From Mesostigma viride (taxonomy: Eukaryota; Streptophyta; Mesostigmatophyceae; Mesostigmatales; Mesostigmataceae), in the NCBI GenBank assembly GCA_009746045.1, contig RPFO01001385.1:1-64000 (forward strand): a DNA stretch of 64,000 nt, written 5' to 3'. The notes beneath the pieces were generated by a model. It was not told where the DNA came from. It saw only the letters and a list, made by a program, of their open reading frames with translations, and searched no databases. A program made the translations under genes and the position numbers. This document shows positions 48,957 to 58,215 of the stretch, in pieces (positions within the stretch are counted from its first letter, which is position 1; each line of letters begins with the position of its first letter).

Positions 48957-49312
48957 GTTTCTTAAAAACCGCAAGAAGCTCTCCGGAGGACTCACTTCAC
49001 GCTGGACGACGACCTGACCCTGGCCCAGCAACAACGGAGACGCGAGCTATGGCCGACCTACCTCCAGATACGGCAAAGCACAGGGGGCAAACCGGTATAC
49101 TGGAGGGGGGACGTCATCCACGTCGACCACAAGCCTTGGCAGGCACCCCCAGTCTAGGGAATATAGCAGTAGTGTAGATTAGTAAGGCTTAGCCTACCAC
49201 GCGGCCCCAGCGCATGTGCGCCCATAATGGCTATGGATGATGCATTTAAGAATTTAGCCACGCCCTGCCTATAGTGGACCCCCCATTAATTAATTAATTA
49301 ATTAATTAATTA
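48957..49312 (+). mobile_element. ORF1-only LINE 3' fragment, copy 4
   Basis: ORF1 C-terminal codons FLKNRKKLSG (then a small indel) and FTLDDDLTLAQQQRRRELW, VYWRGDVIHVDHKPWQAPPV, stop near 49157, precede a 3' UTR. That UTR runs GTGTAGATTAGTAAGGCTTA, GCGCATGTGCGCCCATAATG and GCATTTAAGAATTTAGCCAC. It meets a TTAATT run at 49285-49312 before reaching the usual terminal hairpin. The run is shared with the tail of the minus-oriented copy 3. Confidence 0.75.
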
Positions 49313-49576
49313 GCCAACATCACTCCGTTGGGAGTCAATGTAGCACATATCCCTGAGAAGGGGCATATGGCTTTTAATACATCCTAGGCTACTTCATGCA
49401 AGGGTGGGAATGTAAGCTACCCTTGCTCTTACCCTTGCACCAGGGCACCCGCACCCTCACGGTCTATCACGCTATGCCCAGCTAAGGGGGAGCACGCCAT
49501 GTGGGGGAAGATCATCATGGCTATACAAGGGCGAGGGCATGGCTTCTCAACAGAGAGCATCTCTCTGCATAGGCAT

Positions 49577-49796
49577 TAATTAATAGACACGTGACTGCGT
49601 CACGTGAGCATAAGCCCTCAGTGGGAGCGGAACATGGGATGGAATGGATGGTATAAGCTATCTAGGTCCTAGTTACAGGGGTGTGGGCACCGCGGCCCGA
49701 ATCGCTATGAATCACCATACTTGGTCACACGCGGAGCCCCCACAGGCTTGGGGGTGGTCTCCTTCATCACTACTTGCCATCTATCCTTGCGCACCA
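49577..49796 (-). mobile_element. LINE B 3' fragment nested in the ORF1-only LINE
   Basis: A 220-bp piece of LINE B (TTAA tail, CACGTGAC hairpin, 3' UTR, C-terminal codons) lies between direct repeats containing TCTGCATAGGCAT (49564-49576 and 49797-49809). The host sequence joins up across it. Confidence 0.9.
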
Positions 49797-50104
49797 TCTG
49801 CATAGGCATAGCATGGCTAAATTCTTAATGCAACATCCATGGGGGTCCCATTATAGACATAGCGTGGCTAAATGTTGGAGGCATCATCCATGGGGGCCAT
49901 TATGGGCGCACATGCGCGTGGGCCACATGCTAGGCTAAGCCTTACTAATCTACACTAGTAACTGGTATATATATTAAATCCGTAATCTATCATTCTCAAT
50001 GAATATATATTAAAAATATAATTACTGGTATATATATTCCTAGTCTGATTTCACTCTGCTGTAAGTAATTATATTTTTAAAATATATATTCCTAGTCTGA
50101 GGTG

Positions 50105-51461
50105 CATGGCAGGAGCCGGGGGCTGCCAGGGCTTGTGGTCAACGTGGATGACCGCCCCCCTCGATCCAGTATACCGGCTTCCCCCGTGCGCGAGCTTTGC
50201 CGGAGCTGGAGGTAGGTCGTCCATAGCTCGCGTCGCCGCTGTTGCTGGGCCAGGGTCAAGTCGTCGTCCAGCGTGAAGCGAGTCTCCGAGAGCTTCTTGC
50301 GGCATTTAAGGAACGACAGCTTGTCCGCCATGTACTTAAAGTTGAGGAGCACGGGTGCCGGGCCAGCCTTCCCCCGCGCGCAGGGGAGGCGGACAGCCGA
50401 CATGGCCAGCTCACCAGTGTCAGAGTAGCATGGGGGCAAAAATGTCGCGCTTAAATGCCTCAAGAAGGCTCGTGGAGGTCTCACCTGCCGGCTGGTGGAA
50501 GTGCTTGACGATGACATTGTGGCTGCGCCGGGCGATGTCGGCTTCCTCGCGAAGGTCGAGGGCTTGTTGCTTGAGTTGTGCCGAGATGGTGGAGGTGGTG
50601 GTGTGCTGCAGCAAGTCCGCCCAGGTGGAGGGAGCATCGCCGGCCGGGCCAGCAGGCGCCGGCTGGGCGGCGATGTCCTTCACCGCCTGGGCGGTGAGGC
50701 CGGCGGTGTCATGCAAGCTCTCAAGGGCATTATTGGCGGTGGCTTGAAGGCGTTGGTCGAGGTCGAGGAGCTGGGCTTTGATGTCGGCAGTGGAGGCGGA
50801 AATGGCAGTGGAGGTGGCGGTGAGGTGAGGAAGTTCAGCAGCCAGCGGGCCACCCATTGCTGCGACGTCAGCAGCAAGGGGGGCCGGTCACGTGCTGCTG
50901 AAAGGCTTGAATCCGTGAGGATGGAACGGAGGGTGGAGGCGGAGATGGATGTCCAGAGCCCAGATCTCGCCGTCAGAGCTATGGAGAAGGGAGTTGAGGA
51001 TCGATGGCGTGCTGGAGCTGGCCGGGGCGGGGGCAGCCAAGCAGGGCACCGTGGGCTTGCCAGCGGCTGCCGTTGCTGCAGAGGAGGCGACTTTGGTCGT
51101 AGAGATGGATGCACAGGTCGTAAAGCGAGGCGTAGTCCCCGTAGAAGATGCAGTCCAGAGCATCGGTCGGAGCCCATGTTGGTCCAGTCGTGATCATCGA
51201 CCTGGAAAGGTTGGGGCCGAAAGCGCGGTTCAGAGGGGCGGGACCATCCTGTTTTGTCGGCTGAGCGGGTGCGTTTCGGGTCAGGCGATGCCGATGGCGA
51301 GGCATTAAGCCCGGGAGGTTGCTGGGCGACCACCAGTGCACGACTAGTGTCCGACCGCTGCCTGCCGGACCTGATGGCGAAGCTGCAGCCTGGGCTGCAG
51401 GATTTTCATGGCCGAGCGCATCCGCCAAACTGCGTTGCGTCAAAGGACGTTTGCTCGTCAT
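50105..51461 (-). pseudogene. ORF1 of the ORF1-only LINE copy 3
   Basis: About 450 codons, in at least three frames, encode an L1-type ORF1p: an N-terminal region of unknown fold, a heptad-rich stretch (about 50850-50700), an RRM-like core (HNVIVKHFHQ to RLPCARGKAGPAPVLLNF) and the C-terminal domain (LDDDLTLAQQQRRRELWTTY). This is the only copy that includes the N-terminus. Frameshifts make it non-functional as it stands. Confidence 0.65.
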
Positions 51462-51584
51462 ATCAGTTGCGTTTCAGATTCGGAAAATTATATCAGCATG
51501 TGCGTCTTAGAAAGACGAAGCGATAGTGATATTCACGGCGAAATTCGGTGCTCAAACGTGAAAGTTATGAGCTCCGCCGTCAGC

Positions 51585-51918
51585 CATGGCTACCTCGTGG
51601 CTCGTGGCATGTGCGCCCATGGATGCTGCATTAAGAATGAGCTCAGCCCTGCCTATACAGAGAGTCACTCTCTGATGAGAAGCCATGCCTAGCTTGTGTA
51701 TACTGTATAGCCACGTTGATCTTCCCCCACCATGACAGGCTCCCCTTAGCTGGGTTGAGCTTGATAGATCATGGGGGTGCAGGTGCCCTGGTGCACCTCG
51801 AGCAAGTGTCGTTTACATTCCCACCCTTGCAGGAAGTAGCTTAGAATGTATTCAAAGCCATATGCCCCTTCTCTGGGATATGTGCTACATTTACTCCCAA
51901 CGGAGTTATGTTCCTAAT
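51585..51918 (+). mobile_element. ORF1-only/LINE D-type 3' tail
   Basis: GGCATGTGCGCCCATGGATG, GCATTAAGAATGAGC, AGAGAGTCACTCTCTGATGA, the GGTGCACC stretch, TTCCCACCCTTGCAGGAAGT and GGGATATGTGCTACATTTAC precede the CTCCCAACGGAG hairpin and a very short TTAATTAA-like tail. It is a strongly 5'-truncated copy without ORF1 codons. Confidence 0.8.
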
Positions 51919-52619
51919 TAATAGCTCGTCACACCGTTAGCTCTGTCAGAGTTGTCCATGGCCGCAAATGCAGCAGTTAACAGTGGCCTTAAGGTTTCTC
52001 AATCCGCACGCGGAAGCAAGAAGCCTCCAGGGGGAAAGAAACAACTGTGGATCACTGCCTTCCTAGCTTGCATGACCAGTCCACAGACACACAAGCTGAC
52101 AGCATCCTAAATTAATTAAGTTACACCGGCATGCGTCACACGCCAGCCTGAACAGTGCTGAAAACGCCACTACAAACAACGTGGTCACGCACCCCCAGGC
52201 TAGTGCGTAGTTCCGTACAGGTACTTGTACAAGGTCCCCACGACTGACAAACATAAAACTCGCCCATCGACCCCTTGGGCCGGTCCGAATCCACTATACA
52301 ATAATTAATCACGACTCGCTAAAGAACCCAAATCAGTCAAAGATTCGTGGGTTCAGCAACCAGCCGACCCTACAGGTCCCCAGCTAACCTCAGCTGGTGC
52401 AACCAAATACGAATCTTTGCAGTTAAGTCGTATAAAACCTACAAGTAATTTTCTCGGACCTCTAACTAATAGCCACCGACCCTTATAAACAACCGGGTCA
52501 TCCAAGGAAAATTCAGGCGAGCATGAAACCCTTTGTACAGATCGAATTAGTCAGCCCATGTCGCAGACAGCCTTCCACATGCAGGCCAAGGCATATCGGC
52601 CCTATCTTTCCCGCATGCG
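51919..52619. other. No gene seen
   Basis: Flank of the Kolobok-like element. There is no supported coding region, RNA gene or repeat. Confidence 0.4.
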
Positions 52620-52724
52620 TTAAGGGGACGGGACATGCCCGAATTTTTTGGCGCCAAAAAATTCGCGCCGGAACCGAACCTAAAATTTCACGTGCACGGA
52701 AAAATTGGGCAAGACGAAGGTGCG

Positions 52725-53069
52725 ATGGCGGCGGTGATTGACGATCAGGCTCTAGAAGACGCGGCTATTCAGGCCATTGTAGCTTGGAAAAATGAAAATG
52801 GGTATGCTACTTTTGATGTTGAACAAATCATGTCGCGGGAACAGCTAATTATTCTCGGCTCGGCCGGCAGAAAACACACCCCTCCCAAGGAGGTCACGGA
52901 CTCGAATAATAAGTTTAGAAACGCAGCATATCGCTGGTTTGCTGCGAAACTTGGGTGGTGCGAGCCAGACGGGAGTGCCAAAGAGCTGCCCGAAGAAATT
53001 TACACCATGATTCGCGCTCGTTTTCCAGATTCCGCGTACGTGGGCTTCATACCCACGTCCGACAGATAA
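52725..53069 (+). CDS. N-terminal ORF or exon of the Kolobok-like element
   Basis: A 114-residue frame starts MAAVIDDQALEDAAIQAIVA and contains SREQLIILGSAGRKHTPPKE and FRNAAYRWFAAKLGWCEPDG. The fold is not recognised; it may be a DNA-binding domain, since many Kolobok transposases begin with one. A donor-like GTACGTG at about 53037 and an acceptor-like TATAG at about 53098, behind a T-rich tract, would join it in frame to the downstream ORF (FPDSA then PQKGEMPNPGKR). Without splicing it is a separate small protein ending TSDR. Confidence 0.55.
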   Translation: MAAVIDDQALEDAAIQAIVAWKNENGYATFDVEQIMSREQLIILGSAGRKHTPPKEVTDSNNKFRNAAYRWFAAKLGWCEPDGSAKELPEEIYTMIRARFPDSAYVGFIPTSDR

Positions 53070-53113
53070 CTGGTTTTTTTCGTGCAGTATAGTATAGCCC
53101 GCAAAAAGGAGAA

Positions 53114-55548
53114 ATGCCGAATCCCGGCAAACGATCAGGGTCGCAGCGGTCACGGCGACTTAAGGAGACATCCGCTGCGTGGTTAGGCACCGATTTTGAG
53201 GCAGCAGCAACGCCGCAACGCAGGGGCAGGGGGCGCCCTCGCGGCTCGACGAAAGAGAAAGGGCCAGGTCGGCGGCGCACACAGTCGAATAAAAAGACGC
53301 GCAAGGCATCAATTACAAGCGTCAGCCCAGCAACACCAGCAACTGGATCGACCCCTGGCAGCGAGGGTGGTGCGCCAGTAACGCCGTCGAGCAGTGGGCG
53401 CAAAAGAAAGGCACCGGAGTTGTATGGTCCATCGCCCAAGAAGGTGGACGGGCGAGGCCATCACGCCAAGGTACACACCTCGCATCAAACTGTGCCTGCC
53501 CCTGCTCGCGGCCAGCCGTTTGAGATGCCTCGTTTGCTGGTGGATGCCCACAACCTTGAGGCCATTCTTGGTGCCATGGCATGCCCCTCTTGCAAGCTGT
53601 GCACTGTCAAGATAGGAGAACCAGAGCTGCACGCGACTGCTGATCGTGGCAGCCCATCTTCTGTAGTGCTTTGGTGCACTAATAGCAGCTGCACGGGGGT
53701 AGATGGCGGGCCATGGTGGTGTACCAAAGACATCCTCTCCCCTAATTCTGACCTGAGGCCGGGTGTGGATCGCAACATGCTCAACAGCCTCATGGCAGTG
53801 GCTGGGGTGTTGTTTGGTATCAGCCAGCCCGTGCTTGTGCGGCTAGCCACGCTCCTAGGGCTGAGGTGCACCACTGGGCATAGCACGTGGCGCAAGGATG
53901 TCGCAGCTGCCACGTCTATTGTCAAGGAGCACCTGCATGATCAGCTAATGGAGAATAGGGAGACGGTGCGGGCATGGGAGCAGGAGCACAAGCGCTTTGA
54001 TGTAGATGGGGAGGGGAGGCAGGGCTGCCGCCTGACGCTGGATGGGTCATGGCCCAACCGGGGTTTTGCATCCCCCTTTGGCCAGCAGTCGGTAATTCAC
54101 GATGGCACTGGGCTGTGTGTGGGCCACCATGTCTCTGGCAAGTGGTGTCAGGTCTGCGAGGTGGCCAGCAAGGCAGGCAAGGAGCCCGGGCCCCATGTGT
54201 GCTATCTCAACCACACAGGCAGCAGTAGAAGCATGGAAGGGGAGGGGGCTGTCTTCTTGCTGCGTGACCTGGCATCCACGGTTGCAGGCATCAGCACGGG
54301 GCAGGTGGTGCACAGGGTGAGGAGGGGGCAGCAGGGGAGGAGGGGGCAGCAGGGGAGGAGGGGGCAGGAGGGGAGAAGGAGGTGCTGCCAAAGCCAATGG
54401 CACAACGCTTGTACGCTGCTGAGGTGGTTAGCGATGGTGACACCACCTGGTTTGCACGGGTCAAAGAGGACGAGTTCCTCGCAGAGGCAGGCCTCATCCC
54501 CGAGAAGAAGGAAGACATCAATCACTTGGGGGGGTGTTTGTACAATGCACTGACTAAGCTCAAGAAGGAGCACCTGGGCAAGCTCAGGGGGGTGCTAGAT
54601 GACCCCACAGTGAACTCCATGTGTTATTCCTTCCGCACGTGCATCCATGCCAACGGGCACATGGGGGCAGTCCACCTCAAGGGGGCACTAGGCAACGCAC
54701 TGCTGCACTACTTTAACAAGCACGACGAGTGTGAGCAGTGGCCTAACTATGTGCGGCAAGCGGATCCAAGCCAGCCGCATGTTGAGCAGCAGTGGTGTGG
54801 CTCTGTGGTGGGGGACACAACGCCCGGGTGGGGTGGGACCACGTGGCTGCCCGTCGCTGCGAGCACGCCGCAGGGGGTGACGGTGGATGTGCTGGGGCTG
54901 GTCAAGGCTGTCTGGGCCAAGTACACCACGATGGAGATTCTAGAGGCCTGCACCCACGATGCCAGCAGCAACAGGAATGAGTTCCTGCACTCCCAGCAGA
55001 TCAGGGCTGTCCCCGGTGGGAAGGGCGGGTTTGGGGCAGGGCTGTACCCAGGTGCATGCGCGGTGGGCATACTGCACGTGCAGCACGGTGAACAGTGGTG
55101 GCTAGAGGATGCAGAGGAACTGGGTGTGACAGTGACCCCCGCTGTCGAGGCGCAGCTGGGGACCATCATCACCAAGAGGGAGTGGCAGCAGCAGCTCAAG
55201 GGGCAGCATGACTGGAAGCGGCGCAAGATGAAAAGGAAGTTAGAGAAGAAGAAAAGGCACTGGAAGGAGGGCAAGCAGGACCGGTGCACATACAGCAAGG
55301 GGGTGCACTATGAGGAGGGGGGGGCAGGGGATGAGGATGGGGATGACATGGATGTTGATGCTAGACTGTGCATGTTCTGCGGTGGCCCCACACACACAAC
55401 TCACAACCCCTTCCTCATCTGTGGTGGCACCGATTGTGTGCAGGGGGCCCACATGCTGTGCACCGGTCTCACCCTCGAAAGTGTGCCAAAGGGGGAGTGG
55501 TACTGCCAGGACTGCGACCCTGGGGAGGCCTTTAGTGATGATGAATGA
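53114..55548 (+). CDS. Kolobok-like DDE transposase with AT-hook and PHD finger (one frameshift)
   Basis: The first frame (53114 on) has a basic N-terminus with an AT-hook (RRGRGRPRGST), a Cys pair (CPSCKLC) and the catalytic region LTLDGSWPNRGFASPFG, KWCQVCEVA, HVCYLNHTGSSRSMEGEGA. This pattern is known from the 'Mutator-like transposase' domain found in Kolobok-type elements. The second frame (from about 54340) continues AQRLYAAEVVSDGDTTWFAR (second Asp), CYSFRTCIHANG and ACTHDASSNRNEFL, then a Lys/Glu-rich stretch. It ends with a C4HC3 PHD finger, CMFCGG ... ICGGTDC ... GAHMLC ... WYCQDC (55369-55528), stop 55548. The frames switch inside a GGAGGGGGCAGCAGG minisatellite (54315-54380), where a slippage indel is likely. 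PHD fingers read histone tails, so this one may guide integration. Confidence 0.75.
54315..54382. repeat. GGAGGGGGCAGCAG minisatellite inside the transposase gene
   Basis: Three to four units of about 18 bp (GGGGCAGCAGGGGAGGAG) sit exactly where the reading frame changes. In one frame they read RRGQQG, in the other GAAGEE, and neither contains a stop. Confidence 0.85.
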
Positions 55549-56104
55549 GCTTTTTCCTAGTGTCTGGCGCTGCCACGTGGCAATCTAGGAATATCCATCA
55601 AATAGGGCTGCGCTTGTCAGAATGACCTGAAAATTTGGGGCTGCATGTCCCCCCCTCTCTAGTATTTGGGAATATATGATTTGGCACTATTGCATGTGTT
55701 TATGATTTGTTTTATTTTTTTTTGTTTAAAAAAGGACCCTTTTTGCGGGAAAATCCATCAATGTGTCTAAACATCATTATTTTGTGCTCAAAATTAGGCA
55801 GGCTTTCTCAAAAGTGGGGGAACTATGCGGGAATATATGATTTGGTCCCAATATGTTTGCCCATTGTCCTAGGAAAAATGTGACTAAAGTAGCGTCTTTT
55901 TCTATTTTTAGCGCGTAACCGGTGTATGGTGGGGGCTAGTACCACCCCCAAGTGGCTGGAAAATTTTTTTTTTATCATATTTATGGTTCCCAACCATAAT
56001 TGGATTTTTAGCACATGCATAGGTATGGTTTCCAGAAAAGTGCCCTTTAGGCATATCCCCTCCCCTTAATAAAACTATATTCAGAGAAAACCGATTACTT
56101 TTTA

Positions 56105-56331
56105 TAAAATATTTGTTTGCGGCTGTCACAAAAAAAGTGAAAAAATACCAGGATTTTTTCTTGAATTCTACGGGATGATACGAACTCGTCCGTCCAACGA
56201 GTTTCAGACCGAAATCTCATATCTACTGTGTCTGCCACGTGTCAGATTAGAACGCGTCCTAACCCTACAACTCGATGTATCGCGTTGTAAAAAAACACGG
56301 GTTAACCCCGTGTTTTTCTACAACGCGTTAA
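56105..56331 (-). mobile_element. TTAA element fragments D and E, stacked
   Basis: 56105-56301 is the end of a piggyBac-like copy in copy A orientation, finishing AAAAAAACACGGG then TTAA (56302-56305). Next come 22 bp that begin like another left end (CCCCGTGTTTTTCTACAACG), then a second TTAA (56328-56331) at which copy C starts. Three termini of the same family therefore stand within 50 bp. Its left boundary follows closely after K1's right TTAA. Confidence 0.75.
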
Positions 56332-57635
56332 CCCGTGTTTTTTTACAACGCGATACATCGAGTTGTAGGGTTAGAACGCGATGTATCGCGTTGTAATCTG
56401 ACACGTGGCAAACCTATTAAACATGCGATTTTTGGTCTGAAACTTTCAATATAGGTCAGAAACATCTCATAGAATTCAAGAAAAAATCCTGGTATTTTTG
56501 GTATTATTTTTTGTGACAGCTGCAAACAAATATGTACCACTGAAATCAGGCATTTTTGCGGGACGAAGGTGAAGACGACAGCGATGGCGGCAGGTAGATC
56601 TCGCCAGTTTTCGCGCGAATTTCAGTGGCTGTTGGGTAGCACGACCATGATGATGCGTTCAAAGATTGATAATTAGGTTTCTACGAGTTTTTTGAGGTAC
56701 TGGGGCAAAGGAAACGTAGTTTTTTCCAGTTTCTCACCCAACTTTCATGCGGAAACCCTGAAAACCGGCATACATATTATTACGTCAAGACTCGGGTCTA
56801 CTGCGGCACCATGCTTGGTATTTCCATGGTGTTTCGACTTCTTAACACATGTTCATTCATTCCGAACGCCCGGACTCTCGGCTAAACCGAGATTTGTGCA
56901 GACCTTTATTGGGTAGCTCCGGGCATGATGGTGCCTGCAAATAGCGCAAGGCGTGACCGTGGCTATATTGCTACGGTATGCTGTATTTTCCTGGAAATGG
57001 CCTCTGCCACCGGCTCAATAGTGCTTGCATGCGTAAGTATATCGTGTTTCTACCTAGTTTCTGCCAGTTTTCCACTTATTTCTACCGACCTCTGCCCAGC
57101 CTCTCTAAGACCGCCATCCTACTCGACGTTGCTTGCATGTCAGCCATAGCAGGTTGCAGTTGTGCAGTATTTAGGTGCTGTATACGTCGTCAAGCCGTGC
57201 ATATATCGTGAGGATTGGATGTTGATGGTTTATACTGCGTTGATTGTGCAAGAAGATCAGCTAGGTGCCCATAATCATGGTGTATAATCATGTGTTGTTA
57301 GCATCTTGCCACCATTTGCTAGCATGCATTCCAGCGTCATTGCCTGCATGTAAGCTCATGGATCACTCAACCTATCCAAGCCTTGCATTACACGTGCCTC
57401 TTTCTTTCAGTATTGCACGCGTTATGGAATGACAACCCAGCACCTCCGTTCCCACGAGGCATGTGCTCAACACGTTGTGAGAGTGGATGATGCTTTGGCT
57501 ATGGCTGCCTGATTCAGTCATATTAGGTCATCCAGTCATGATGTTTGATGCATGTTTGATGCTGTATAACTTATACAACACCTATTTTCAACGTTTTGAC
57601 CCTCCAAGCTCACTATGGCCCCGTTTATGGGGCTC
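56332..57635 (+). mobile_element. TTAA-flanked piggyBac-like element, copy C, right end lost
   Basis: The left end CCCGTGTTTTTTTACAACGC and subterminal palindromes are intact, and the interior follows copy B. At about 57635 the match stops (ATGGGGCTC), where a 5'-truncated LINE B begins, so the last ~400 bp are missing. No transposase is coded. Confidence 0.8.
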
Positions 57636-58138
57636 ATATATGTGGCTGCGCAAGGCCCTTAACATCCCCTTTGGTTTGCACATTAGTAATGAGGATTTGT
57701 ACGCTGATTTGCCCTATGTTTCCCACATTATTAGGCACAGGCGCCTGGGCCTAGCCGGGCACCTGGCCCGCACAGATCAGGTAGATACATCAGATAGACT
57801 AGCTGGTACCAAGCCCGCCCAGCCTGGGCGCTATGTCCTCACCTGGCGTGCCCCCGGCCGCGCGCGGCAGGGCCGCCACCCGTGGACTTTTCGTGATAGA
57901 CTCGGCATGGACATGTGCTACACTAGACGTGACGGGCTCACCCCCGGGCAGCCTCCTGGTTTGTCTGTAATATGGAGGCAGATGGTGCGCAAGGATAGAT
58001 GGCAAGTAGTGATGAAGGAGACCACCCCCAAGCCTGTGGGGGCTCCGCGTGTGACCAAGTATGGCATTCATAGCGATTCGGGCCGCGGTGCCCACACCCC
58101 TGTAACTAGGACCTAGATTAATTAATTAATTAATTAAT
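57636..58138 (+). mobile_element. LINE B copy 2, 5'-truncated
   Basis: ORF2 C-terminal codons run open from 57646 (LRKALNIPFGLHISNEDLYA, GLAGHLARTDQVDTSDRLAG) to TPVTRT and stop at 58116. Instead of the usual 3' UTR the stop is followed at once by the TTAA repeat that also forms the tail of LINE B copy 1. This copy therefore lacks its own terminal hairpin. Confidence 0.8.
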
Positions 58139-58215
58139 AGACACGTGACTGCGTCACGTGAGCATAAGTCCTCAGTGGGAGGGGAACATGGGATGGAATG
58201 GATGGTATAAGCTAT

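Larger units (their letters stand above)
49285..51500 (-). mobile_element. ORF1-only (HAL1-like) LINE, copy 3, longest copy
   Basis: From its TTAA tail (49285-49312) and ACTCCGTTGGGAGT hairpin the minus-oriented element runs to the ORF1 start at 51461. It is broken by a LINE B fragment (49577-49796) and an AT-rich insert at 49960-50095. ORF1 begins MTSKRPLTQRSLADALGHEN, passes DCIFYGDYASLYDLCIHLYD and STADIKAQLLDLDQRLQATA (heptad-like), ALDLREEADIARRSHNVIVK, RLPCARGKAGPAPVLLNF, KLSFLKCRKKLSETRF and LDDDLTLAQQQRRRELW. Frames break near 51130, 50870 and 50430. It shows that the full-length unit is about 2 kb with ORF1 only, so movement must use another element's ORF2. Confidence 0.75.
52620..56069 (+). 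mobile_element. Complete Kolobok-like DNA transposon K1
   Basis: TTAA at 52620-52623 and 56066-56069 bracket a 3.45-kb element. The TIRs are TTAAGGGGACGGGACATGCC and, from the right in reverse, TTAAGGGGAGGGGATATGCC, 18 of 20 identical. A perfect 24-bp palindrome (52641-52664) lies just inside the left end and recurs in K2. The right end shares AGCGTCTTTTTCTATTTTTA and other blocks with the other copies at 33765-34462 and 42782-43098. TTAA targets and GG-starting ends agree with the Kolobok superfamily, as does the coded transposase. It is the only copy here with coding capacity and may mobilise the others. Confidence 0.85.
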
